Positions 1-8,084 of a stretch of DNA of 39,351 nucleotides are shown piece after piece. How positions within the stretch are numbered: position 1 is the stretch's first letter; each line of letters opens with the position of its first letter. A program made the translations under genes and the position numbers. Below the pieces are notes generated by a model. It was not told where the DNA came from and did not search any database. It worked only from the letters and a program-made list of their open reading frames with translations. The stretch spans positions 1 to 39,351 of the forward strand of contig CAKPHY010000013.1 of NCBI GenBank assembly GCA_934162285.1. Reading direction: 5' to 3'. This DNA is from an uncultured Bacilli bacterium. GTDB taxonomy: Bacteria; Bacillota_I; Bacilli_A; RF39; UBA660.

Positions 1-109
1 TTTTGTGAAAAAGTTTTTTTATTTTATGTTTTTATCAAAATAAAAAGTGAAATTTAATTTTCACTCCTTATTACTGATAATAAAAAAAACAAATAATTAC
101 AATACTTGA

Positions 110-286
110 AGTGATATTTTTTTTAAACAACTGTCAAACTTGGGTTATCGAGCTTTATATGATGATATGGGTTTATATGCGAGACCTTTATCGATGTTTT
201 TAAGCGAAGTTGATCATGAAAAATACCCTAATGTTAAACAAAAATATCGTTTTGAATTACAAAAGATTAAAAGTTTGATTAAATAG
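110..286 (+). pseudogene. DUF1653 domain protein remnant, 5'-truncated
   Basis: Read in the frame ending with TAG at 284-286, this stretch gives a conserved-looking tail containing YRALYDDMGLYARP and then MFLSEVDHEKYPNVKQKYRF. That matches my knowledge of the C-terminal half of the small DUF1653 family (about 70-85 residues). The frame is closed upstream by TGA at 107-109. I see no plausible start codon with a ribosome binding site and no sequence in 1-109 that could encode the missing N-terminal half in another frame. It is therefore most likely a decayed gene. A short TTG-started peptide from 140 is possible but unsupported. Function of the family is not known to me. Confidence 0.6.
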
Positions 287-293
287 TGCCAAT

Positions 294-321
294 TTGACAA
301 AATGAAAGTTTGTGCTATAAT
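294..321 (+). promoter_or_regulatory. Sigma-A promoter for the 157-aa hypothetical gene
   Basis: TTGACA at 294-299, 16-bp spacer, TATAAT at 316-321 with TG at 313-314 (extended -10, TGC before the hexamer). It lies 29 bp before the start codon at 350, which has a strong AAAGGGGGA binding site at 333-341. Confidence 0.8.
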
Positions 322-349
322 ATGTGGCAAATAAAGGGGGAAAATAGAT

Positions 350-823
350 ATGAACGAAGCTAAATTTGAAGAAAAAATTCAAAAAGTTTATGGATTAGAT
401 AAGGAAGAATTAGCAAATTCAAGTGTTTCCAAAATTAAAAGTTTAGAAAACATTAATAAATCTATTTTAGAAGAAAACAAAAAATTTAAAGTTGTTAGAA
501 ATATAGGTAATACTCTTGTTAAGGGTGGTACTTATGGAGCAGGTATTGCTGGTACTGTTAATACAATTTTTCCTAACATAGTTCCAGTTGTAGCATCTTC
601 TCTTACTACGGCTAGTAGTATTAGTACTGCTTCTAAAGCAGCTAGTTTATTAGCTGCTGCATCAAAACCTGTAGCTATTATTTCTGGTCCGATGGTAATC
701 GGTGTTGGAGCAGCTTGTGGAGCTATCCTTTACGGTGGCTATAAACTTGTAAAAAGTGCAATTAAAGGGTTAGTTATAATGAATGATAGAAAAAAAGCTA
801 AAACTTTATGTAAAAAGCTCTAG
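350..823 (+). CDS. Hypothetical protein with Gly/Ala-rich hydrophobic core
   Basis: 157 residues, not recognised. Residues 1-50 are charged and predicted helical. Residues 58-140 are rich in Gly, Ala, Ser and Thr and contain two hydrophobic stretches (roughly 66-90 and 105-128, the latter with GVGAACGAILYGGYKL), giving a glycine-zipper-like look. The C-terminus is basic. It could be a small membrane protein or a pore-like or toxin-like peptide, but nothing in the sequence proves either. It has its own promoter and a strong Shine-Dalgarno, and its stop codon lies inside its own terminator stem, so it looks like a single-gene unit expressed well. Confidence 0.7.
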   Translation: MNEAKFEEKIQKVYGLDKEELANSSVSKIKSLENINKSILEENKKFKVVRNIGNTLVKGGTYGAGIAGTVNTIFPNIVPVVASSLTTASSISTASKAASLLAAASKPVAIISGPMVIGVGAACGAILYGGYKLVKSAIKGLVIMNDRKKAKTLCKKL

Positions 824-838
824 ATTTCTAGAGTTTTT
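818..838 (+). terminator. Intrinsic terminator overlapping a stop codon
   Basis: CTCTAGA (818-824) and TCTAGAG (827-833) form a 7-bp stem with a 2-base gap, followed by TTTTT. The TAG stop at 821-823 lies in the 5' arm. Confidence 0.75.
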
Positions 839-873
839 AATTTTTACAATAAAATTTAAAAAGAGGAATTTAA

Positions 874-2499
874 ATGAATAATAAACAATTGCTTTTGCAA
901 AAAAGGCTTTTCTTTTTTAATTATCCAAATTTTGATTTTCTCGATTCCGTTCAAAATTTTACATTGATTAAAGATGAAAAGTTAGAAAATCGTGATCCAA
1001 AATATATTGAAAAACATTATTCCAAGTATATAAACGAATTAGAAACAAAATTTTTAAATGATGATTGGTTTAGTAATCCTGAGTTTGATTATATTTTGTT
1101 TCATGATAAAAATATTGATTTGACGTTTGATATATTAGGTGAAGATGACTTTTTCCTTCGTATTCATAAAATTAAAAATTTAAAAAAAGGTGAAAAATAT
1201 ACCAAATTAGTTGGTTATATTCATGAATATTTACAACCAACTAATTCATCAGAAGCATTTTCTTTTAATTATGAAACAGTTGAAGTTTTACTAAATATGT
1301 TAGAAACTATGCAAGTAAATGTTTTAGAATTATATAAATTTATTTTATTGTTAGATTACGAAGTCGGTAAAAAATTGCTTGTTTCCAATAAATTTTCAGT
1401 AAAACTTGAACCTAAAAAAATTGCTTCCATATTAGATCCAGTAATTTATCAAAGAATTGTTACAAAATTTCAAGATTTAATAGATTTAGATGAAACTTAT
1501 ACACTTAGAAGAATAAAAATGCCAGATCTACTTATTAACTTTAATGATAAAAACTTGATTGATACTAGATATTATTTTGATAATGATTATGATGAATTAG
1601 ATCAACAAGAAATATTAAATTTATATATGTGTGATTTAATTTCTCAATATTTTTTTGATGATTTATTTCAAAATACTTATCTTGATTTAAAGCAAATAAT
1701 AAGTTTTTCTTCTTTAAGTAATCAAAATATTCTTAAAGAAAGAATGGATTTTTATTTAGAATTTATAAAATTAAATGAATATACTTATGAAGAAAAATTA
1801 TATTTTTTAAAAAAATATCAACAATATGACTTTAGAGAAGCTTATTATGACGATTTAAATTTCATGAAAGAAAAATCTAAAAAATTAATAATAGATAGTA
1901 CTATTAAGTCATTATCTAAAGATTCTTCATTGTTTAAAAAAGATTTGAGTGAAAAATATAGTACTGAAATATATTATTTAAATGGCGAAGAATTTTATGC
2001 TTTTGTAAGATGCAATGTCAATGTAAAAAAGGGTAAAGAACAACCTAAGATGGAAGAAGTTAAACGTTTATCTCAATCTTTTTCTTTCATAGGAACTGAT
2101 AATATTTCGATGTATCAAAACCCTAATGAAATATTAACCTTAATGTATTCTGGTTTTGATCCTAGTATGATAGCACATATTTCTAGTATGGATTCTTGGA
2201 GTTATAAAAATTATGAAAGTAATGCTTTATCATCAATAGATGCTAGCGTAGTTTATGAATTACCAACACCTACGTCTTTACTTAATTCTACATCTTATTA
2301 TAATGAAATTGCTGTTAAAAAAAGTGATTCTTTAAAACCAATTGGCATAGTTTGTTATGATAATTTTACCGAGTGGGATCTAGAATTTTCTAAAAGAAAT
2401 AATTTACCAATAGTTATAATTAATACAAATAGTTATGTACAAAAACATGATGTTTATGAAGAAAATGCTAAATTTCTTCAAAATAGATATATTAGATAA
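874..2499 (+). CDS. Hypothetical protein, 541 aa
   Basis: Not recognised. It is a soluble-looking, acidic and aromatic-rich protein without a signal peptide or membrane segment. Residues 1-340 look all-helical. The C-terminal 160 residues look different (alternating strands and loops): an EEFYAF segment, then a stretch around GFDPSMIAHISSMDSWS, then PTPTSLLNSTSYYNEI, and finally KPIGIVCYDNFTEWD followed by NNLPIVIINT. This suggests a helical N-terminal region joined to a separate alpha/beta C-terminal domain, possibly an enzyme. RBS AAGAGGA at 861-867. No clear promoter lies in the 50 bp after the preceding terminator, so it may depend on read-through from 294-321. A strong terminator follows. 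Confidence 0.75.
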   Translation: MNNKQLLLQKRLFFFNYPNFDFLDSVQNFTLIKDEKLENRDPKYIEKHYSKYINELETKFLNDDWFSNPEFDYILFHDKNIDLTFDILGEDDFFLRIHKIKNLKKGEKYTKLVGYIHEYLQPTNSSEAFSFNYETVEVLLNMLETMQVNVLELYKFILLLDYEVGKKLLVSNKFSVKLEPKKIASILDPVIYQRIVTKFQDLIDLDETYTLRRIKMPDLLINFNDKNLIDTRYYFDNDYDELDQQEILNLYMCDLISQYFFDDLFQNTYLDLKQIISFSSLSNQNILKERMDFYLEFIKLNEYTYEEKLYFLKKYQQYDFREAYYDDLNFMKEKSKKLIIDSTIKSLSKDSSLFKKDLSEKYSTEIYYLNGEEFYAFVRCNVNVKKGKEQPKMEEVKRLSQSFSFIGTDNISMYQNPNEILTLMYSGFDPSMIAHISSMDSWSYKNYESNALSSIDASVVYELPTPTSLLNSTSYYNEIAVKKSDSLKPIGIVCYDNFTEWDLEFSKRNNLPIVIINTNSYVQKHDVYEENAKFLQNRYIR

Positions 2500-2526
2500 A
2501 AACTAAGTCAGTTTTTATCTTTTTAT
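2495..2526 (+). terminator. Intrinsic terminator
   Basis: Perfect 10-bp inverted repeat GATAAAAACT (2495-2504) / AGTTTTTATC (2510-2519) with loop AAGTC, followed by a T-rich tract. The 5' arm includes the stop of the 541-aa gene. Confidence 0.85.
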
Positions 2527-2624
2527 GTGATCATTTTTCATTTTTTGTGTAAACTAATTATTAACTTTTTCTATTTAATAGAGTTTTTTAAAGTTTTATG
2601 CTATATTTACTATGAGATGATGTA

Positions 2625-5600
2625 ATGGAAAATATTGAATTAGTAATATCAGAAAGTTTAAAACGTGGAAAATGGATAGATATTGTTTATAAGAATAATA
2701 AAAATGAAATAACCTATTATTGGATAGCAATTAAAGATATTGATTTAATGAATAAGCATTTGAAAGTAAATATTTTTAATTCTAACAAGTCATTAGATAG
2801 CTTAGAAGCTATTATTAAATTTGAAAATATTTTATCGGCTAGAATTTTAGAGTTTACTAGTTATGATACACCATTAGAATTAATAAAAAAAATAGAAAAT
2901 AATCTTTATGCTGTCAAATGGCTAAAATATGAAACATTTGACAATAATATATTGAGATATTATATGAAATGTAATGAGTTAGATAATGATCCATATCAAA
3001 ATAGTAAATTTTTAATTTCAGGAATTGATAAAGACATTTTGCTAAAAAAGAAGCAAATTATTTTAAATGAAATTCAAGAAAAGCAAATATTAGATTATAT
3101 AAAAAAATATGATGTACATAATGATGGCTCAGTTAATTATATGATTTTATCATTTCTTTCCATTGACGATAATGGTAAAACATATGTTATTTTATATTAT
3201 GATGTTATGTTTAACCCAGCTTTAAAAAAATTGTCTATAAATAATATTCCTAGAATTAATAGTAGTTTTTTAATAAAAAATAAGAAACATTCTATTAATT
3301 CATATATTGATATTGATCCGTTTGAATTTGCAAATAATATAACAAAACATTTGAAATTATATTTTAATGATTATTTAGAGTTAATAAGATCTAATTTAAG
3401 ATTTTCTGAAATGATTAATCAAATGCCTGAATTTATGATTTTAAAACGTGATGTTCCTGTTAATCTATTTCCTACTTATAGTTTACTTGAAGAAAAAATT
3501 TTAAATGGAAATATGGAATATCCTTTAAAAGCTTTTTTTGGTAATTCTAATAGATTTGGTGCTAAAAGGAAGGAACCTGCAATTGTTATTTATAATAATA
3601 AAGTAAATATAGATCAAATGCAGGTTATATATAATACAATGAAATACCCAATAACTTATGTTGAAGGTCCACCTGGTACTGGTAAAACCCAAACGATAAT
3701 AAATGTTATTTTGAGTGAATTTTTTAATTCTAAAACAACTTTAGTTTGCTCTTCAAATAATAAACCAATTAATGGAATACTAGAAAAATTAAAATTTTCT
3801 TATAAAGAAAAAAACGATGTTTTATTTCCATATCTTAGATTAGGTAATCGTGAAGAAGTGCTGAAAGCAACATCAAAAATTCTTGATCTTTATAATTTTG
3901 AACCAAAATATGAAATTAATGATGCTTCAATAGAAAAAATAAAGAGTAAAACTAACAATAATAATAAACAACTATTGAATTATCTTGAGATTTATGAAAA
4001 GAAAAAAGAACTATCTTTAAGAATAATTGCTGCTGAAAAATTACTCAATTCAATAACTAATCATTATAATCATTTATATTTAAATACTTTAGAACAGTTA
4101 CAAAAACTTAAACTTGAATATGAAGACTTACCAACTATTTCTAATGATGATGTTTTAAAACAAGTTAATTCTGTTTCTGAAGACGATGAATTTAAGAAAT
4201 ATATTTATTTTGAATCATTAAGATATATAAAAAAATTAAAGATGCCTAAGTATAAACAACTTATTGAAATATGTGAAATAGAAAATAGTGAAGTTAGAAT
4301 TAATAGTTTTAATAAATGGTGTTCAGATGATAATAATATTAAATTGTTAGAGAGTGTTTTTCCCATTATAATTACTACTAATATTTCGGCATTTAGACTT
4401 GGAACGGCTAATCATACTTTTGATTTAGTAATCATGGATGAGGCTGGTCAATGTAATGTTGCAACTGCCTTGCTTCCGATTGCCCGTGCTAAAAAGCTTT
4501 TGTTAGTAGGTGACACTAATCAATTAAAGCCAGTTATTGTTTTGGAAAGTTTAATAAATGAGAAATTGAAAGAAGAATATAAAATTTCCGATGATTATGA
4601 TTATGCTAAGAATTCAATTTTAGATGTAATGTTGAATCATGATAATATTTCTAAGAATATTATGCTTACATATCATTATAGATGTGGGCGTAGAATAATA
4701 GATTTTTCTAATAAAAGATTTTATGACAATAAACTTAATTTAGATTATTTATCTACTGAAGGTAATTTAACTTTTATAGATGTTAAAAATGTTAATTCTA
4801 AACTTAAGAATGAAAATTATGAAGAAGCTAAAGCTATAATTGATTATATAAAGCGAAATAATTTGGATGATACAGCTATAATTACACCTTTTAAAAATCA
4901 GCAAAATCTTATTAATTCTATGTTAAAAGAAAATAATATAAATAATATTTCTTGTGGAACGATTCATCAAATGCAAGGTGATGAAAAGAGCACAATTATA
5001 ATTTCTACTTCCATATCACCTAAGACTAGTCAAAAGACATTCGAATGGCTTAAAAACAATTCTGAAATAACTAATGTTGCTGTAACGAGAGCTAAAAAAA
5101 ATTTAATTGTTGTATCAGATGATGAAGCATTAAATAAATTATCGTTTGACAAAAATGACGATTTATATAACTTGGTTAATTATGTAAGGAATAATGGTGA
5201 TATTGAAGTTTTACCAAATAATAATGCAACTATTCAAATTGGGAAGTCAAATGGTAGTAGAAATGAAGATTATTTTTTTAAAACTATATCGCATTTTTGT
5301 AGTACGAATGATATTTTTCAAGCTAAAAGAAATGTCAAAATAAGTGAATTGTTTTACAATGATTCAGTTTTATCAAAAAGTACATTAGAATTTGATGTTG
5401 TTCTTTATGAAATTGTAGGATTAAATTTGGTTCCTAAAGTTGCCTTTGAATTACAAGGTGGTGAACATTTCGGAAATATTGAACGTGAAAAATGTGATGC
5501 TAGAAAAGCTAAAATATGTAAAGAAAAGGGGATAAAATTGGTTGAAATTCCTAATTCTTATGCTAAATCTTATGATTCTATAAAAAAATTGATTTTATTA

Positions 5601-5639
5601 AGTTGTGGTGAGAAGTTGGAACAATTAGAATTATTTTAA
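2625..5639 (+). CDS. SF1 (Upf1-like) helicase with C-terminal DUF2726/PD-(D/E)XK-like nuclease domain
   Basis: 1004 residues. Walker A is EGPPGTGKT at 347-355, Walker B DEAGQ at 605-609, motif III GDTNQ at 629-633, motif IV region YHYRCGRR near 683-690, motif V/Va HQMQGDE at 781-787 and motif VI VTRAKK at 820-825. These fit a superfamily 1B AAA_11/AAA_12 helicase. Residues about 880-1000 resemble DUF2726: EFDVV with D924, then FELQGGEH with E942 and Q944, a PD-(D/E)XK-type metal site. Residues 1-320 are not recognised. An extended -10 (TGC TATATT at 2599-2607) lies just upstream. The start overlaps a two-codon ATG-ATG-TAA, and the Shine-Dalgarno is weak. The expected activity is ATP-driven nucleic-acid unwinding coupled to cleavage. 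The architecture resembles helicase-nuclease defence proteins, but a defence role is inference. Confidence 0.85.
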   Translation: MENIELVISESLKRGKWIDIVYKNNKNEITYYWIAIKDIDLMNKHLKVNIFNSNKSLDSLEAIIKFENILSARILEFTSYDTPLELIKKIENNLYAVKWLKYETFDNNILRYYMKCNELDNDPYQNSKFLISGIDKDILLKKKQIILNEIQEKQILDYIKKYDVHNDGSVNYMILSFLSIDDNGKTYVILYYDVMFNPALKKLSINNIPRINSSFLIKNKKHSINSYIDIDPFEFANNITKHLKLYFNDYLELIRSNLRFSEMINQMPEFMILKRDVPVNLFPTYSLLEEKILNGNMEYPLKAFFGNSNRFGAKRKEPAIVIYNNKVNIDQMQVIYNTMKYPITYVEGPPGTGKTQTIINVILSEFFNSKTTLVCSSNNKPINGILEKLKFSYKEKNDVLFPYLRLGNREEVLKATSKILDLYNFEPKYEINDASIEKIKSKTNNNNKQLLNYLEIYEKKKELSLRIIAAEKLLNSITNHYNHLYLNTLEQLQKLKLEYEDLPTISNDDVLKQVNSVSEDDEFKKYIYFESLRYIKKLKMPKYKQLIEICEIENSEVRINSFNKWCSDDNNIKLLESVFPIIITTNISAFRLGTANHTFDLVIMDEAGQCNVATALLPIARAKKLLLVGDTNQLKPVIVLESLINEKLKEEYKISDDYDYAKNSILDVMLNHDNISKNIMLTYHYRCGRRIIDFSNKRFYDNKLNLDYLSTEGNLTFIDVKNVNSKLKNENYEEAKAIIDYIKRNNLDDTAIITPFKNQQNLINSMLKENNINNISCGTIHQMQGDEKSTIIISTSISPKTSQKTFEWLKNNSEITNVAVTRAKKNLIVVSDDEALNKLSFDKNDDLYNLVNYVRNNGDIEVLPNNNATIQIGKSNGSRNEDYFFKTISHFCSTNDIFQAKRNVKISELFYNDSVLSKSTLEFDVVLYEIVGLNLVPKVAFELQGGEHFGNIEREKCDARKAKICKEKGIKLVEIPNSYAKSYDSIKKLILLSCGEKLEQLELF

Positions 5640-5655
5640 AAATACTTATATAAAT

Positions 5656-5680
5656 AAAAAACCTCTTTTGAGGTTTTTTT
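5656..5680. terminator. Bidirectional terminator between convergent genes
   Basis: AAAAAACCTC (5656-5665), loop TTTT, GAGGTTTTTT (5670-5679). A-tract and T-tract flank the GC part, so it can end both the helicase gene (+) and the glycosyltransferase gene (-). Confidence 0.85.
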
Positions 5681-5686
5681 GTAAAT

Positions 5687-6757
5687 TTATTTCATTTTTT
5701 TAATTATTTCTAAATTATTTTTCAATCTTTCATCATTTTCATTTATTTCTAAAGCTTTAGTAATATTTTCTAAAGCTTTATTTTTGTCATTTAAGTAATA
5801 GTAAGCAATGCTTAGAAGATCATAAGGTGTTTCATTCCAACTAAATGTTTCATTAATGTATGTGTGTTCATGAGTTTCTATTTTTAAAGCATTCAAACAA
5901 TTTTCTACAACTTTATCCCAGTTTTGTAAATCATATTCAAGTAAAGCCATTTCTATGTATGGATCTCTTAAATGGGGAGCTTCTTTGATTGCTTTTTCTA
6001 ACCACATACGGGATTCATCGTAGCGTTTTAAAGCTTTATATGATCTAGCAATGAAACGCATTGAAGCCGATCTTTCATCTTTCCACACGGCTGATTTAAG
6101 ATTTAGATGCTTTATTAGAGTATCAATGCACTCATTCCATTTATGATAATACATATATTCACGTCCAAGATAATGCATGTTACGATCATTTAAAGGCTCT
6201 TCTTTTACTGAAAGTTCAAGTAAAGGTAAATATGAACTGCGTGATTTAGTTTGGTCAGGATAATGATTAAGCGTTATCGAATCCGTTTTAACTTTTATTT
6301 CTTTATCACCAGTGTACTTTAAAACTTCGTGAACCGGATGAATCCATTCATAATTCTTGCGTGAATGAATTTTTTCATAATAAAAACTTACTAAAGGCTT
6401 GTTATTTTGATCTAAACTCCAATTATAATTATAAATTAAACGATTAGTATTATCTTTCCAAACTTTTTCAATTTCTTTTCGCCATCCCGGATTAAAAACT
6501 TCATCTAAATCAGTACAAACACATACGTCGAAAGTTTCAGGAACTAATTTTAATGACTCATTACGGGCTATATCAAAACGCCAAGGATTAATTATTTTAG
6601 TTTCAACATTGATGTTGTTTTCTTTTAAAAGATTAACAGTATTGTCGGTGCTTCCAGTATCTAAAACAAAGATAGCATCAGCTTCTTGCATACTTTTTAC
6701 CCAACGATTAACAAATTTTTCTTCATTTTTACAGATTGCATAAACAGCAATTTTCAT
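5687..6757 (-). CDS. Glycosyltransferase family 2 with C-terminal TPR-like repeats
   Basis: 356 residues. The N-terminus MKIAVYAICKNEEKFVNRWV and the LDTGSTDNT block (about 32-40) are typical of the GT-A fold of family 2 glycosyltransferases, and D83-L-D85-E86 is the metal-binding DxD motif. The region from about 200 to 350 holds helical pairs consistent with TPR repeats (for example NKALENITKALEINENDERL near the end). No membrane segment is visible, so it is cytosolic or peripheral. The donor and acceptor cannot be told from sequence; glycosylation of a surface polymer or protein is plausible. RBS GGTGAT lies just upstream of the ATG, and its promoter is at 6772-6800. Confidence 0.85.
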   Translation of the reverse strand: MKIAVYAICKNEEKFVNRWVKSMQEADAIFVLDTGSTDNTVNLLKENNINVETKIINPWRFDIARNESLKLVPETFDVCVCTDLDEVFNPGWRKEIEKVWKDNTNRLIYNYNWSLDQNNKPLVSFYYEKIHSRKNYEWIHPVHEVLKYTGDKEIKVKTDSITLNHYPDQTKSRSSYLPLLELSVKEEPLNDRNMHYLGREYMYYHKWNECIDTLIKHLNLKSAVWKDERSASMRFIARSYKALKRYDESRMWLEKAIKEAPHLRDPYIEMALLEYDLQNWDKVVENCLNALKIETHEHTYINETFSWNETPYDLLSIAYYYLNDKNKALENITKALEINENDERLKNNLEIIKKMK

Positions 6758-6771
6758 AGTATCACCATAAT

Positions 6772-6800
6772 ATTTTATGATAAAACTTTAAAATTGCCAA
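6772..6800 (-). promoter_or_regulatory. Promoter for the GT2-TPR gene
   Basis: On the minus strand, TTGGCA (6795-6800), 17-bp spacer, TAAAAT (6772-6777), about 15 bp before the start at 6757. Confidence 0.6.
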
Positions 6801-6802
6801 AT

Positions 6803-6825
6803 AAAAAGACCCCAAAAGAGATCTT
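6803..6825 (-). terminator. Intrinsic terminator of the SPFH gene
   Basis: On the minus strand AAGATCTC pairs with GGGGTCTT (two G-T pairs, loop TTTT), followed by a T run. It overlaps the stop codon at 6824-6826. Confidence 0.7.
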
Positions 6826-8008
6826 AATATAATTTAGTACCACAATTGCCACAGAAACGACCAGTAGCTTTAGCACCACAATTACTACAGAATTTTGGTG
6901 TATTAACTGGTGTTTCAGGGTTAACAGTAGTTTCTGTTTGATTTTCTACAGGTTTTTCATTGTTGCTTCCGAATAAAGTACCTGATTCTGGCATATTAGT
7001 ATTAGGTGTATAAGTTTGACCATTTTGATTAATAGCCCCCATCATATTTGCACCTTGAGCTTGAGCCATGCCCATACCCATGAATCCCATCATAGCACCA
7101 TTTTCATTGCCAGCAGCAGTTTTCATAGCGTCAGCAGTAGCACTAGCCATTAAACCAGATTGTAAATTTTGATTTGAGAAAATCATAGCATCGTCGATCT
7201 TGTTAACACGAGCCATTGATTCATCAGTCAAATTGATATCAGCAATAGCAACATCAGTTATTTCAAGACCATATAATTGTTTCCATGACTCATCTAAGGA
7301 AACATTCATTTCATCTGAAAGATCACTTCCATAAAGTCCCATATCACCAAATGATACTTTATGTTTACGCATTACTACAGAAATTGCTTGAGTCAATTTT
7401 TCAACGAATTTATTTTTTAATTGAGAACCAACAACTTCATCAAATGTAACTGTATCTTTAGCATTAGCTCCAATTACTTGGTTAACTAAAACGATTGGAT
7501 TAGTTACTTTGAAAGCATATTCTCCAAAGAATGTAACTTCTAACATTCCATATTTTTCATCGGTTATTTTTTTAGGAGAAGGTGAACCGAATTTGTTTCC
7601 TGTCATTGTTAATAAGTTTACATAATAAACTCTTTGATCTTTAGCAGTTTGACCACCATAAGTAAAACGTTTTCCTATTGTTTTAAATGTATTAATAATA
7701 CCTTGACCAAGGCCACCAGTGAAAATACTTGGTTCACTGCTAGTATTGAAAGTGTAAGTACCAGCTTCAGCAGTAAATTCACGAATTTCACCATTATCGA
7801 TGATCATCATAGCTGTTCCACTAGGAACAACGATAGCACTACCATTAGAAATAACTCCTTCAGAGAAGTTTTTATTGCCACTACCATGATTTACAATTCC
7901 TCTTTGAATAAGGACACCATTTTCCATAGCAGGGCATGTGACGAACTCTTTAAATTGATCGCCTAAAGCACTTGAAGTTGAACTAATCAAAGCTTTAATA
8001 AGTCCCAT
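6824..8008 (-). CDS. SPFH/Band-7 domain protein with C-terminal zinc ribbon (YdjI-like)
   Basis: 394 residues. The region to about 290 has the features of the bacterial SPFH proteins once called 'virion core protein-like' (B. subtilis YdjI type): VTCPAMENGVLIQRGIV near the N-terminus, then the Band-7 body with a long helix. Residues about 290-350 are Gly/Met/Asn/Gln-rich linker. The end is a double-CxxC zinc ribbon with Cys 374, 377, 386 and 389. The protein lacks a clear N-terminal membrane anchor, as in YdjI, and probably assembles on the membrane. YdjI belongs to an envelope-stress system in B. subtilis; a similar role here is inference. It has its own promoter and terminator. RBS AGAGGT is upstream of the ATG. 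Confidence 0.85.
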   Translation of the reverse strand: MGLIKALISSTSSALGDQFKEFVTCPAMENGVLIQRGIVNHGSGNKNFSEGVISNGSAIVVPSGTAMMIIDNGEIREFTAEAGTYTFNTSSEPSIFTGGLGQGIINTFKTIGKRFTYGGQTAKDQRVYYVNLLTMTGNKFGSPSPKKITDEKYGMLEVTFFGEYAFKVTNPIVLVNQVIGANAKDTVTFDEVVGSQLKNKFVEKLTQAISVVMRKHKVSFGDMGLYGSDLSDEMNVSLDESWKQLYGLEITDVAIADINLTDESMARVNKIDDAMIFSNQNLQSGLMASATADAMKTAAGNENGAMMGFMGMGMAQAQGANMMGAINQNGQTYTPNTNMPESGTLFGSNNEKPVENQTETTVNPETPVNTPKFCSNCGAKATGRFCGNCGTKLY

Positions 8009-8033
8009 ATTTATACCTCTTTTCTATAGTTTG

Positions 8034-8062
8034 ATTATAGCATAAATTAACATATTATGCAA
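8034..8062 (-). promoter_or_regulatory. Promoter for the SPFH gene
   Basis: Minus strand TTGCAT (8057-8062), exact 17-bp spacer, TATAAT (8034-8039), with TGC directly before the -10. Confidence 0.8.
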
Positions 8063-8084
8063 ACAAAAAAGGCTTTTAAGCCTT
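8063..8084 (-). terminator. Intrinsic terminator of the 217-aa membrane protein gene
   Basis: AAGGCTT (8069-8075) and AAGCCTT (8078-8084) form a palindromic stem. On the minus strand it is followed by a T run (A run at 8063-8070 on +). It overlaps the stop codon at 8076-8078. Confidence 0.75.

Noticed and set aside
45..66. Hairpin AGTGAAA / TTTCACT as a terminator
   Set aside because: The stem is real (46-52 / 59-65), but no T tract follows and the strand of any gene ending here is outside the window.
1..5650. Integrated prophage or insertion sequence at the left side
   Set aside because: No transposase, integrase, terminal inverted repeats or phage structural genes are visible; the block is only less conserved.
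7634..7966. 110-residue plus-strand ORF
   Set aside because: Lies wholly inside the SPFH gene on the opposite strand, with Ser/Thr-rich low-complexity content and no binding site.
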